A DNA stretch of 64,000 bases from Ideonella margarita (GCF_038066635.1 NZ_JBBUTI010000009.1:62001-126000); one strand, 5' to 3'; shown: positions 38,030 through 46,776, numbered from the stretch's first letter. Notes: generated from the letters alone by a model not told the origin. Translations and numbers: made by a program.

Positions 38030-39142
38030 TTGCCCCGTTTCTTGCACACCGCCGATTGGCAAATTGGTCGTCAATTTGCAACATTCGACCCCGAACACGC
38101 CGTCATCCTTGCTGAAGCCCGCACAACGGCCGTGGAGCGCCTGGCGGCGCTGGCCACGGAGCACCAGGTGCAGGCCGTGCTGGTGGCAGGTGACGTGTTC
38201 GACACCCAGACCGTGTCCGACCGGGTGATTCGCCGGCTTTTCCAGGCCATGGCCGGTTTTGCCGGGCCGTGGCTGATGATCCCCGGCAACCATGACGCGG
38301 CCTTGACGGAGAGCGTCTGGACCCGCGCGCAGCGCCTGGGCGCCGTGCCGCCCAACGCCCACCTGCTGCTCGCGCCCGAGGTGCGGGTGTTTGCCGACCT
38401 GGGCTTTGCCGTGCTGCCCGCGCCCCTGACCCAGCGCCACACCCACGGTGATCTGACCGAGTGGTTTGACCTGGCGCCCACGCCCGACGGTCTGCTGCGC
38501 ATCGGCCTGGGCCACGGCAGCGTGCAGGGCATCCTGGCGGAAGACATCGACAGCGCCAACCCCATCGCCCCTGATCGCCCCGAGCGTGCCCGCCTGGATT
38601 ACCTGGCGCTGGGCGACTGGCACGGCGCCAAGGCCATCAGCCCGCGGCTCTGGTACAGCGGCACGCCCGAGCCCGACCGCTTCCGCAACAACGATGCCGG
38701 CCTGGCGCTGCTGGTGAACATTGACGCCCCCGGCGCCGAGCCCGTGGTGCAGCCGCTGCCGGTGGCGCAGTTCACCTGGCACAGCGTGACCGCGCAGCTG
38801 AGCGTGCCCACCGATGTGGACGCCGTGGTGGCGCAACTGGCCGCCTTCGGCCGCACCGACGTGGTGGACCTGCACCTGCAAGGCCATACCGACTGGCCCG
38901 GCCACCAGCGCCTGCAAGCCGCCATTGGCCAGGCCGATGCACAGACCCGCCACTTGCAGGCCGACCTGGGCGAGCTGCGCATGCTGCCCACCGACGACGA
39001 CATGGCCGCGCTGCAAGCCGACGGCTACCTGGGCGAAGTGCTGGCCGAGCTGCGCCAGACCCTGGCCCAACCCGCAAGCGCTGACGACGCGCGCCTGGCC
39101 GAAGACGCGCTGGCGCTGCTGGCCACCCACCTGGCAGATTGA
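38030..39142 (+). CDS. SbcD/YhaO-like DNA repair exonuclease
   Basis: 370 aa from the TTG at 38030, chosen because PRFLHTADWQIGRQF is the usual family start and a GGAG site sits 6-7 bases upstream. Metallophosphoesterase motifs in order: HTADW (Asp and His ligands), VLVAGDVFDTQT (GDxxD), LMIPGNHDAA (GNHD), GLGHGSVQG (GH) and LALGDWHGA (GDxH). Residues about 250-370 form a helical/capping C-terminal region. SbcD-like subunits are Mn2+-dependent nucleases working with an SbcC-type ATPase, and such a gene follows at once. The nuclease active site looks complete. Confidence 0.88.
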   Translation: MPRFLHTADWQIGRQFATFDPEHAVILAEARTTAVERLAALATEHQVQAVLVAGDVFDTQTVSDRVIRRLFQAMAGFAGPWLMIPGNHDAALTESVWTRAQRLGAVPPNAHLLLAPEVRVFADLGFAVLPAPLTQRHTHGDLTEWFDLAPTPDGLLRIGLGHGSVQGILAEDIDSANPIAPDRPERARLDYLALGDWHGAKAISPRLWYSGTPEPDRFRNNDAGLALLVNIDAPGAEPVVQPLPVAQFTWHSVTAQLSVPTDVDAVVAQLAAFGRTDVVDLHLQGHTDWPGHQRLQAAIGQADAQTRHLQADLGELRMLPTDDDMAALQADGYLGEVLAELRQTLAQPASADDARLAEDALALLATHLAD

Positions 39143-39145
39143 TCC

Positions 39146-41839
39146 ATGCACATCACCCGTTTGCGCGTCGAGCAGTTCCGCCAGTTCCGCCAGCCCTTCG
39201 AGCTGACGGCGCTGGAGCCGGGCCTGAACATCATCACCGGGCCGAACGAGGCCGGCAAATCCACGCTGGTGCGCGCCATTCGCGCGGCCTTTTTTGACCG
39301 GCACCGCTCCACCGTGGTGGACGACCTGCGCCCCTGGGGCGACAGCGCCGCCACGCCCACTGTCGAGCTTGATTTCCAGCTGCTCGGTGAGCCGGCCCAC
39401 CTCGTCAAAACCTTTCTGGGCAAGAAGCGCTGCGCCTTGAAGCTGGGCGCCCGCAGCTTTGAAGGCGTGGACGCAGAAGACCATCTGGCCGACCTGCTGG
39501 GCTTCACCTTTGCGGGCAAGGGCGCGAGCAAAACCGAGCACTGGGGCATTCCAGGCCTGCTGTGGGTAGAGCAGGGCACCGGCCAGGTGCTGGAAGTGGC
39601 GCCAGCGCGTGACCACCTGCACAAGGCCTTGTCGAACCACCAGGCCCCCGCCGGTGCTGATGCTCAAGATGCGTCGAAGGGCACCCATGTGGCTGCCAAC
39701 TTGGCCGCCAGCCGCGGCGACGCCGTGCTGGACGCCTTGCGTGCCCAGCGCGGTGAGCTGCTGAGCGGCACCGGCAAGCCGCGCGCTGCGTTGCTGCAGG
39801 CGATGGAGGACGTGGACCGCCTGACTGCCGAGCTGCGTGCGCTGGACGAGCAGATGGCGCTGTACAGCCAGCAGGTGGACCAGCTGGCCCTGCTGCGCCA
39901 GGCCCACCAGCACGATGACGCTGCCCAGCCCTGGGAGGCCTTGAAAGCCCAACTCGCCGAGGCCCAGGCCGTGCAGCAGGCGCTGGCGGCGCAGGAACAT
40001 CAGCTTGCGCAAGACACCGCCCGCCTGCAGCAACTGCAGCAGAACCGCGACCTGCTGCAAGCCCAGTTGCAGGCCCATGCGCAGGCTGAAGCCGCGCTGG
40101 CCACCCGCCAGCAGGCCCTGGCCGCGCTGGCCTTGCGCCACGACGAAGGCGAGGCCTTGCTGGCCACCGCCCGCACCGCCGCTGAGCGGGCCCAGAGCCG
40201 CAGCGCCGCCGCCCGCGCCGCCTTGCAAGCCGCGCGCGCCGTGGCCCAGCGCCACAGCCTGCAAGCCCAGCAGACGGAAGCCACCGCCACGGCAGAGCGG
40301 CTGCACCACGCGCTGCAACGCGCCACCACCGAGCACGAGCGCCTGAGCACCCTGCGCGCCGAGGCCGCGGCCACCGCCATCACGCCGGCCCAGCTCGATG
40401 CCCTGCGCCAGCGCGACCGCGCCCTGCGTGACGCCACCCTGCAGCGCGAAGCCGTGGCCACCCGCCTGCAGGTGGATCTGTTGCCGGGCCAACATCTGAC
40501 CCTGGATACCCACGGCCAGGTGCTCACCCTGCAAGGCCAAAGCACTCACCTGCTGGACGCGCCCGCCACGCTGGAGCTGCCCGGCGTGGGCCGCCTGAGC
40601 ATCAGCCCCGGCGGTGCTGACCTGGCCGAGCTGGCGCGCGATCAAGCGCAGGCTGAGGCCGATCTGGCTGCCGCATTGAACAAGCTCGGGCTGCCAAATT
40701 TGGCCGCGGCCGAAGCCCGCCAAGCCCGCCACCAGACCCAGCAGAGCGAGCTGCGGCTGGCCGAGCAGGCGCTGGCGCTGGTGGCGCCGCAAGGGCTGGA
40801 CGCGCTGCGTGCGGCGCTGGCCCAGGCGCAGGCCCGGGTGCAAGCGGCCACCACTGCCTTGCAGGCGCTGCCACCGCTGGCAGAGGCTACGTCTGATGCC
40901 GTCTCGGTGCCTGATGCCGAAGCGCTGCACGACACCGCCGAGCAAGCAGAGCGTCGCAGCCAGCAGGCGCTGTCGCAAGCCCAAAGCGCCCAGGCGGCGC
41001 TGCACAGCCAGCTTGCTGCCGCGCAGGCGGAAATCGCCGCCGCACAAGCGGCCTTGGCCGATGCCAGCCACCAGGCCCGCCATGCCGCGGCGCAGCAGCA
41101 ATGGCTGAGCGCGCAAACCGAACACGCGGCCCTGGCCGCACGGGTGGAGCAGGCCGCAGGCGCCTTGCGTGCAGCGCGGCCCGACATCGTGGCGCAAGAC
41201 ATCCAGCGCCTGCAGCGCAGCGTGCAGCAGCTGCAGCAGGCCCACCAGCAGCGCCGCGACCAGATCATGCTGCTTGAGAACACCCTGCAGAACGCCAAGG
41301 CGGCGGGGCTGGGCGAGCTGCGCGAACAAGCCCACGGCGAGCTGGTGCGCGGCAGCCAGCGCCTGAGCCAGCTGCAGCGCCGGGCCGATGCCTTGAACTG
41401 GCTGTGCCAGCGCCTGGACGCCAAACGCCAGGCCGCGCTGACGCGCCTGCAAGCCCCGCTGCAGCAGCACATGCAGCGCTACCTGCAACTGCTGTTTCCG
41501 GGCGGCAGCGTGCAGATCGATGAACACCTGGCCCCCGGCAGCCTGACCCGCACGCGGGCCAACGGCGCGCTGGAAACCGGCGACGTGAGCGCCTTGAGCT
41601 TCGGCGCGCGCGAGCAACTCGGCCTGATCAGCCGCTTTGCCTACGCCGACCTGCTGCAAGCCGCCGGCCGGCCCACCTTGCTGATGCTGGACGATGCGCT
41701 GGTGCACAGTGACGACACCCGCCTGGCCCACATGAAGCGCGTGATCTTCGACGCCGCCCAGCGCCACCAGGTGCTGCTCTTCACCTGCCACCCCGCGCTG
41801 TGGCGCGACATGGGCGTGGCTGAACGGGCCTTGCCATGA
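39146..41839 (+). CDS. SbcC/YhaN-like coiled-coil AAA ATPase
   Basis: 897 aa. N-terminal P-loop GPNEAGKST (residues 32-40), then a long Gln/Ala-rich coiled coil (about 190-770) broken near 455-495 by a compact section (QVDLLPGQHLTLDTHGQV), and a C-terminal half with ALSFGAREQLGLISRFAYAD (signature) and LLMLDDALVHSDD (Walker B). This is the Rad50/SMC-like architecture of SbcC and YhaN proteins. I see no CxxC zinc hook in the coiled coil, so it is closer to the YhaN branch. It starts 3 bp after the nuclease stop; the two likely form one complex. Extreme Gln/Ala content follows from the high-GC coiled coil. Confidence 0.88.
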   Translation: MHITRLRVEQFRQFRQPFELTALEPGLNIITGPNEAGKSTLVRAIRAAFFDRHRSTVVDDLRPWGDSAATPTVELDFQLLGEPAHLVKTFLGKKRCALKLGARSFEGVDAEDHLADLLGFTFAGKGASKTEHWGIPGLLWVEQGTGQVLEVAPARDHLHKALSNHQAPAGADAQDASKGTHVAANLAASRGDAVLDALRAQRGELLSGTGKPRAALLQAMEDVDRLTAELRALDEQMALYSQQVDQLALLRQAHQHDDAAQPWEALKAQLAEAQAVQQALAAQEHQLAQDTARLQQLQQNRDLLQAQLQAHAQAEAALATRQQALAALALRHDEGEALLATARTAAERAQSRSAAARAALQAARAVAQRHSLQAQQTEATATAERLHHALQRATTEHERLSTLRAEAAATAITPAQLDALRQRDRALRDATLQREAVATRLQVDLLPGQHLTLDTHGQVLTLQGQSTHLLDAPATLELPGVGRLSISPGGADLAELARDQAQAEADLAAALNKLGLPNLAAAEARQARHQTQQSELRLAEQALALVAPQGLDALRAALAQAQARVQAATTALQALPPLAEATSDAVSVPDAEALHDTAEQAERRSQQALSQAQSAQAALHSQLAAAQAEIAAAQAALADASHQARHAAAQQQWLSAQTEHAALAARVEQAAGALRAARPDIVAQDIQRLQRSVQQLQQAHQQRRDQIMLLENTLQNAKAAGLGELREQAHGELVRGSQRLSQLQRRADALNWLCQRLDAKRQAALTRLQAPLQQHMQRYLQLLFPGGSVQIDEHLAPGSLTRTRANGALETGDVSALSFGAREQLGLISRFAYADLLQAAGRPTLLMLDDALVHSDDTRLAHMKRVIFDAAQRHQVLLFTCHPALWRDMGVAERALP

Positions 41840-42339
41840 GCATCTCAAAGACCATCTACCTCGCCGGCTTCGACGTTTTCCGCCCTGACGCCGTGGCCCA
41901 CGGCCAGCGCCTGCAAGCGCTGTGCGCCGAGTTCGGCCACACGGGGCTGTTCCCGCTCGACAACCAGGCCCCCACCGACCTGCACGGTGAGGCGCTGGCC
42001 ATGTGGATCTACCGCGCCAACATCGCGCTCATCCAGCGCTCGGACGTGGTGCTGGCCAACCTGGCCAATTTCCGCGGCCACGAGCCTGATTCGGGCACCG
42101 CGTTCGAGGTGGGCTACGCCGCAGCGCTGAACAAGGCGGTGTGGGGCTACACCGATGATTGCCGGCCGCTGGTGCAGCAGGTGCCGTGCACCGAATCGCC
42201 AGAGAGCCCGGGAAGCTGGGTGGATGCCCAAGGCTATTCGGTCGAAGACTTCGGCCTGCCGCGCAACCTGATGCTGCATGGCGCGGGGTGCATCGTGGTG
42301 GGTGGGCCGCGTGCGGCGCTGGAGGCGATGCAGCGCTGA
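41836..42339 (+). CDS. Nucleoside 2-deoxyribosyltransferase-like protein
   Basis: 167 aa. IYLAGFDVFRPDAV at the start and ANFRGHEPDSGTAFEVGYAA (nucleophile candidate Glu91, with Asp70 upstream) are the NDT signature. Such enzymes swap bases on deoxyribonucleosides; the fold is also shared with NAD-consuming and immune effectors. The ATG lies within the last codons of the ATPase gene (four-base overlap), so its production is tied to the nuclease/ATPase pair. It could act in nucleoside salvage after DNA breakdown or as an effector. The C-terminus (NLMLHGAGCIVVGG) is conserved-looking. Confidence 0.85.
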   Translation: MSISKTIYLAGFDVFRPDAVAHGQRLQALCAEFGHTGLFPLDNQAPTDLHGEALAMWIYRANIALIQRSDVVLANLANFRGHEPDSGTAFEVGYAAALNKAVWGYTDDCRPLVQQVPCTESPESPGSWVDAQGYSVEDFGLPRNLMLHGAGCIVVGGPRAALEAMQR

Positions 42340-42485
42340 CGCGCATGGCCTGTGGCGCAGCGCCATGGGTGCCTGAAAGCCCCGCCCCGTTGAGGCCGTT
42401 CCGGGCCGCTATAGCGCCGCTTTTCCGCTGATCGCGCGGGCACCGATTCCCCACACTGGCAGCTCTTTCCCGAAGGAGCTCCGCC

Positions 42486-42953
42486 GTGTTGTCCCGGTAC
42501 TTCGTTGCTGTCGCGTCGCTGCTCGGCGGCCTCAGCCTCTCGCCTGCCCACGCCGCCCTGAAACCCCTGACCGAAGCCGGCCTGCGTGCCGCCCACGCCC
42601 AGGCTGATCAGCCCGTGCCCGATGTGCTGGCCGCCTTGCAGCAGCTGTCGGCCAACAATGGCCTGGGCCGCTTGTTCCAGCTGGCCGGGGCCGTGCCCGA
42701 GGTGCAATCGGGCGCCGCGTTTGCGCAGGAATGGACGCGGCGCGCCGGGCAGCCTTTGCCGCTGGCGCTGCACGACGGCGTCAGCAGCGTCACGCGCCTG
42801 GGTTTCCAGGGGGCGCCGTTTGATGTGAGCCTCGATCTGTCGGAGCTTTTGCTGCCCTCGGCTGCCAATGGCGCCAACCGCCCGCACCTGGGCTGGGTCA
42901 CGCTGCAGCAGGTCAACATGTCGCGCAGCGTGGTCTGGGTCTGGACGCACTGA
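42486..42953 (+). CDS. Secreted hypothetical protein, 155 aa
   Basis: No family recognised. GTG start at 42486 with a GGAG site about 9 bases upstream. Residues 1-23 are a signal peptide (LSRYFVAVASLLGGLSLSPAHA). The mature protein has a helical part (DVLAALQQLSANNGLGRLFQ) and then a beta-rich tail ending WVTLQQVNMSRSVVWVWTH. No cysteines. Likely periplasmic. Function unknown. Confidence 0.6.
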   Translation: MLSRYFVAVASLLGGLSLSPAHAALKPLTEAGLRAAHAQADQPVPDVLAALQQLSANNGLGRLFQLAGAVPEVQSGAAFAQEWTRRAGQPLPLALHDGVSSVTRLGFQGAPFDVSLDLSELLLPSAANGANRPHLGWVTLQQVNMSRSVVWVWTH

Positions 42954-43043
42954 CGGCGCCAGCACCGGGAGGCCGCCCTCCATCCCCCCCATCCCCCTTG
43001 ACCCTGCACTGGCGTTTTGCGCCGTCGGGCAGACAATGCGGGC

Positions 43044-43664
43044 ATGACGATGCCTTTGCTTTCGCCCCGCGCCGCTGGTGTTTCCCGACCGGTGCGCCTC
43101 TCGGCCGCTGCCGCTGCTGTCTTGACGTTCGTTTCCGTGCTTGCGCTGTCTGGCTGCGCCTCCGGCCCACCCAACCCGCCGCTGCCCACCGTAGCGCAGG
43201 TGGATCTGCCGGGCTACCTCGGCACCTGGTACCAGGTGGCGCTGGTGCCGAACCGCTTCCAGGCCCAGTGCGTGGGCGACACCGAAGCCAGGTACAGCCT
43301 GAAGGATGGTCAGAACAGTGGCCAGGCCACCGGACAACCCAGCACCCTGGTCGTTGAAAACCGCTGCCGCACCGCTTCCGGCGCCGTGGATGTGGCCACG
43401 GGTGTGGCCGAGGTGGTGCCCGGCAGTGGCAATGCCAAGTTGCGGGTGAGCTTCTTCCGGCCGTTTTATGGCGATTACTGGGTGCTGGCCCAGGGCGCAG
43501 GCCAGCAGTGGACACTGGTCGGCGAGCCGAGCCGCCAATTCGGCTGGGTGCTGTCCCGCACACCTCAGTTGCCGGAGGCCGAACTGGCGCTGGCGCTGGA
43601 CCGGGCGGTGGCGCTGGGCTACCAGCGCTCGGCCTTCGTGGCCTCGCCTCAAAGTGCGCGCTGA
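43044..43664 (+). CDS. Lipocalin-family lipoprotein (Blc-like)
   Basis: 206 aa. A long n-region precedes the lipoprotein signal with lipobox LALSGCAS (lipidated Cys near residue 39). The first lipocalin motif is clear in LPGYLGTWYQVALVPNRFQ (GxW), then the second structurally conserved region (FRPFYGDYWVLAQG) and the third near WVLSRTPQLPEAEL. Blc-type proteins are outer-membrane lipoproteins that bind fatty acids or lysophospholipids. It sits 4 bp before a class A beta-lactamase gene, echoing the ampC-blc neighbourhood known in enterobacteria. Confidence 0.88.
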   Translation: MTMPLLSPRAAGVSRPVRLSAAAAAVLTFVSVLALSGCASGPPNPPLPTVAQVDLPGYLGTWYQVALVPNRFQAQCVGDTEARYSLKDGQNSGQATGQPSTLVVENRCRTASGAVDVATGVAEVVPGSGNAKLRVSFFRPFYGDYWVLAQGAGQQWTLVGEPSRQFGWVLSRTPQLPEAELALALDRAVALGYQRSAFVASPQSAR

Positions 43665-43668
43665 ACCG

Positions 43669-44694
43669 ATGAAGGTCGATCCAGCAGACACCGCATCGCC
43701 CGTGCCCATGGCCCGCCGTGGTGCGCTGCTCACCGGCCTGGCCGCGGGCGTGGGCGCTGCCGGGTTCAGCCTCGCATGGCCCGGCGCGGCTGTCGCCCAG
43801 TTGCTCAGCCCGCCGCCGTCGCAGGGGCAAGAGGCCGCGCTGGGTGCATCAACCACCAGCCCCCGTGAGGCCGCAGCCGCAGATTCGCTCGCCGCTCTGT
43901 GCAACGGGCTGGAATCGCAGCACGGTGGTCGCATCGGCGTGTGCCTGATGGAAACGCGCACCGGGCGCCTCTGGCAATACCGGGCCGATGAACGCTTCGC
44001 CATGTGCTCCACCTTCAAGCTGCTGCTGGCCGCGGCTGTGTTGACGCAGGTGGATGCCGGCCGACTCAGCCTGCAGCAAACCGTGGCCGTGCGCAAAGCC
44101 GATCTGGTGCCCTATGCCCCGGTGATGGAAGGCTTGCTGGGCACGCGTGCGGCGGTGCAGGTGCCGCTGGGCATGCTGTGCGAAGCCACGGTGGGCGTCA
44201 GCGACAACGCGGCGGCCAATGTGCTGCTGCCCTGGGTGGGCGGCCCCGCCGGGCTGACGCGCTTGCTGCGCGCCTGGGGCGACGCCGTGACGCGGCTCGA
44301 CCGCAACGAGCCCGAACTGAATTCGAACCTGCCGGGCGATGCGCGCGACACCACGTCGCCCGCGGCTTTCGCCCGCACGGTGGCCAGCGTGGTGCACGGC
44401 TCGACGCTCTCCAGCCATTCGCGCCAGCAGTTGCAGCTGTGGCTGCGTGGCGCCAGCACCGGCATGAACCGCTTGCGCGCGCCGTGGCCAGCCGACTGGC
44501 AGGCCGGCGACAAGACCGGCACCGGCCCGCGCGGCGCGGTGAATGACGTGGCCGTGGCCTGGCCGCCGGGGCAGCCGCCGCTGGTGCTGGCCGTGTTCAT
44601 GGGCGGCAGCACCGCCACCTCGGACAACCTGAATGCCGCCCATGCGGCGGTGGCCCGGTGGGCCATGGGCGCGCTGGTGGCGCCTGCTGCGTAA
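43669..44694 (+). CDS. Class A beta-lactamase
   Basis: 341 aa. All four class A motifs are present: Ser114-x-x-Lys117 in AMCSTFKLLL (Ambler S70/K73), Ser178-Asp179-Asn180 (SDN130), Glu214-x-x-Leu-Asn in RNEPELNSN (E166/N170) and Lys282-Thr-Gly (KTG234). The Cys just before the nucleophile (CSTFK) is as in PenA-type enzymes of Burkholderiales, but there is no obvious partner Cys at the 238 position. The N-terminus (MARRGALLTGLAAG) looks like a Tat-type signal. It hydrolyses penicillins and perhaps cephalosporins in the periplasm; spectrum cannot be judged. No AmpR-type regulator is adjacent. Confidence 0.92.
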   Translation: MKVDPADTASPVPMARRGALLTGLAAGVGAAGFSLAWPGAAVAQLLSPPPSQGQEAALGASTTSPREAAAADSLAALCNGLESQHGGRIGVCLMETRTGRLWQYRADERFAMCSTFKLLLAAAVLTQVDAGRLSLQQTVAVRKADLVPYAPVMEGLLGTRAAVQVPLGMLCEATVGVSDNAAANVLLPWVGGPAGLTRLLRAWGDAVTRLDRNEPELNSNLPGDARDTTSPAAFARTVASVVHGSTLSSHSRQQLQLWLRGASTGMNRLRAPWPADWQAGDKTGTGPRGAVNDVAVAWPPGQPPLVLAVFMGGSTATSDNLNAAHAAVARWAMGALVAPAA

Positions 44695-44729
44695 AACTGC
44701 CCACATTTACCGGGGCAAGACCCTTGATC

Positions 44730-44780
44730 TTTGACGCTGAAGGCCGAAAAAGCGCGAAACGGCCTTCAGGGGTCGTCAAA
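44730..44780. promoter_or_regulatory. Large hairpin between bla and chemoreceptor gene
   Basis: CTGAAGGCCG (44737-44746) pairs fully with CGGCCTTCAG (44760-44769); outer arms TTTGACG (44730-44736) and CGTCAAA (44774-44780) continue the stem past a 4-base bulge, giving 17 bp around a 13-base loop. It ends 5 bases before the AAGAAGG ribosome-binding region and 20 bases before the chemoreceptor ATG. It may end the bla transcript or control entry to the next gene. Confidence 0.6.
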
Positions 44781-44799
44781 CGCCAAGAAGGTCTACGCG

Positions 44800-46362
44800 A
44801 TGATCAATGTCCGGAATTTCAGGATCGGGGTGCGCCTCGGCGCCTCATTTGCGCTGATGCTGCTGCTGACACTCGCCATTGCGGTGGCCGGTGGCTGGAG
44901 CCTGGGGCGGGTGCACGACGGCTTGAAGACGGTGTACGAGGACCGCACCGTGCCCATGGGCCAGCTGGCCGAGATCGACCACCTGCTGCTCGACAGCCGG
45001 TCGCTCGTGCTGGAGGCCCTGGCCCACGCCGACCCTGCGCTTGGCCAGGGCAATGACGCGCAGGTGCAGCGGCACCTGGCCCGCATCGACGAGGTGTGGA
45101 AGGCCTACATGGCCACCTACCTGACCGAGCAAGAAAAGGTGCTGGCCGCCAGTTTTGATGCCGCCCGCCGCACCTACCTGACCGACGGTCTGCTGCCGCT
45201 GGTGGCCGCCATGAAGGCGGGCAATTTCGACGAAGCCCGCAAGATCGACCAGAGCAAGCTCAAGCCGCTGGGCCATGCCGTGAACGAGGCCAACGGCAAG
45301 CTGGTGCAACTGCAGCTCACGGTGGCTGAACAGGAGTACCGCGCTGCTGACGTGCTGCAGGACAAGCTCATCTTCTGGCTCAGCGTGGCCGTGCTGGCCA
45401 CGCTGGTGATCGGTGCTGCGCAGGCCTGGCTCATCACCCGCTCGGTGACCGGCCCGGTGCAGTGGGCGGTGCACATGGCTCAACGCATTGCCGAAGGGGA
45501 TCTGACCACCACGGCCAGTGCCCGCAGCAAGGACGAGCTGGGCGACCTGCTGCGCTCGCTCAACCAGATGAACGACCAGCTCTCGGCAGTGGTGACCACC
45601 GTGCGCGACAGCTCCGAGAGCATCGCCACCGGCAGCGCCCAGATTGCGGTGGGCAATGCCGACCTGAGCCAGCGAACCGAGGAGCAGGCTTCCAGCCTGC
45701 AGCAAACCGCGGCGACGATGGAAGAGCTGAACGACACCGTGCAGAGCAGCGCCCACAACGCGCGCCAGGCGGCCGACATGGCAGCCCATGCCCGTGAAGC
45801 CGCGGCACACGGCGGCTCGCTGGTCAGCCAGGTAGTCAGCACCATGGACGCCATCCATGACAGCAGCCGCAAGGTGGTCGACATCATCGGCGTGATCGAC
45901 GGCATCGCCTTCCAGACCAACATCCTGGCGCTGAATGCCGCGGTGGAAGCCGCCCGGGCCGGTGAGCAGGGCCGAGGCTTTGCGGTGGTGGCGGGTGAGG
46001 TGCGTGTGCTGGCCCAGCGCTCGGCCGAGGCCGCCCGCGAGATCAAGCGCCTGATCGGCAACAGCAGTGAGCGCGTGGAAGCCGGCGCCCGGGAAGTGGC
46101 TGCGGCCGGCACGGCGGTGAGCGGCATCGTGGCGCAGGTCAGCTCGGTTTCGCAGCTGATCGTGGAAATCAGCACCGCCGCGCAGGAGCAGACGCTGGGT
46201 CTGGGCCAGGTGAACGATGCCGTGACCCAGCTGGACCATGTCACCCAGCAGAACGCGGCGCTGGTCGAAGAAAGTGCAGCGGCCTCGGAGAGCCTGAAGC
46301 AGCAGGCCGACCGTCTGGTGCAGGCCGTGGGGGCGTTCAAGCTCAAGCCGAGCGCGGTGTAA
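44800..46362 (+). CDS. Methyl-accepting chemotaxis protein
   Basis: 520 aa from the ATG at 44800. First helix at about 8-32 (RLGASFALMLLLTLAIAVAGG), a four-helix-bundle type sensor domain to about 185 with the HDGLKTVYEDRTVPMGQLAE pattern of Tar-like/4HB_MCP receptors, second helix (LSVAVLATLVIGAAQAWLI), HAMP (about 208-260) and the signalling domain (DGIAFQTNILALNAAVEAAR tip). No C-terminal pentapeptide tail. It is a second, paralogous receptor to the one at 30.3 kb, with a near-identical hairpin tip but a different sensor. Ligand unknown. Confidence 0.93.
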   Translation: MINVRNFRIGVRLGASFALMLLLTLAIAVAGGWSLGRVHDGLKTVYEDRTVPMGQLAEIDHLLLDSRSLVLEALAHADPALGQGNDAQVQRHLARIDEVWKAYMATYLTEQEKVLAASFDAARRTYLTDGLLPLVAAMKAGNFDEARKIDQSKLKPLGHAVNEANGKLVQLQLTVAEQEYRAADVLQDKLIFWLSVAVLATLVIGAAQAWLITRSVTGPVQWAVHMAQRIAEGDLTTTASARSKDELGDLLRSLNQMNDQLSAVVTTVRDSSESIATGSAQIAVGNADLSQRTEEQASSLQQTAATMEELNDTVQSSAHNARQAADMAAHAREAAAHGGSLVSQVVSTMDAIHDSSRKVVDIIGVIDGIAFQTNILALNAAVEAARAGEQGRGFAVVAGEVRVLAQRSAEAAREIKRLIGNSSERVEAGAREVAAAGTAVSGIVAQVSSVSQLIVEISTAAQEQTLGLGQVNDAVTQLDHVTQQNAALVEESAAASESLKQQADRLVQAVGAFKLKPSAV

Positions 46363-46403
46363 ACCCGCCCCGACTCAACAAAGTGATAAAAATGACGATA
46401 GCC

Positions 46404-46422
46404 GTCTCACAAGGAGTGAGAC
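46404..46422 (+). promoter_or_regulatory. Hairpin presenting the ribosome-binding site
   Basis: GTCTCAC-AAGGA-GTGAGAC: a perfect 7-bp stem whose 5-base loop plus next base is the Shine-Dalgarno AAGGAG (46411-46416); the ATG follows immediately at 46423. In RNA the site would be in a loop or partly locked, so translation of the 95-aa protein may depend on folding, a protein or temperature. Confidence 0.6.
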
Positions 46423-46710
46423 ATGGCCATACACATACTCGCGGGCACCACCCGCATCGGTGTCGGGGTGTTCTGGCGTGACTGCGTGCACGTGAACGGC
46501 TGGCGGGTGCAGCACAACGGCACCCTGCGGCCGGGCGAGGCCCTGCAGCCGTACCGCCTGGTCGGCCCCGACCATTGCCTGTGGGCGAGCGCCGATGCGC
46601 TGAGTGATTTCGATGCCGTGCTGGGTGCGCTGGCCTATCACGGCGAGGCGCCGACCACGACCAAGGAGATCCAGCGCTGGCTGGCTGAGTCGGTGACATC
46701 GGCCCATTGA
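46423..46710 (+). CDS. Small hypothetical protein, 95 aa
   Basis: No family recognised. It begins MAIHILAGTTRIGVGVFWRD, is soluble, has two Cys and several Trp/His residues (DCVHVNGWRVQHNG, GPDHCLWAS), and ends with a helical segment (KEIQRWLAESVTSAH). The start is fixed by an AAGGAG site six bases upstream, inside a stem-loop. It stands alone between the chemoreceptor and ylqF genes. The composition is normal coding sequence. Confidence 0.65.
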   Translation: MAIHILAGTTRIGVGVFWRDCVHVNGWRVQHNGTLRPGEALQPYRLVGPDHCLWASADALSDFDAVLGALAYHGEAPTTTKEIQRWLAESVTSAH

Positions 46711-46776
46711 ACGCAGTGGGCGCGCAAGCTGGGACAATGGCAGGTTGTCATTCGCCCCAGCGCAAGGAAAGCCCTG

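Noticed and set aside
38000..41848. A 1282-codon open frame on the minus strand across the nuclease and ATPase genes
   Set aside because: It is antisense to two genes with clear motifs; its translation is Gln/Gly/His-rich with no domains, a normal effect of high GC at third positions.
44724..44750. A FliA-type promoter for the second chemoreceptor (GCCGAAAA as -10)
   Set aside because: The -35 octamer matches only about half of the consensus and the -10 lies inside a strong hairpin; not enough to call.
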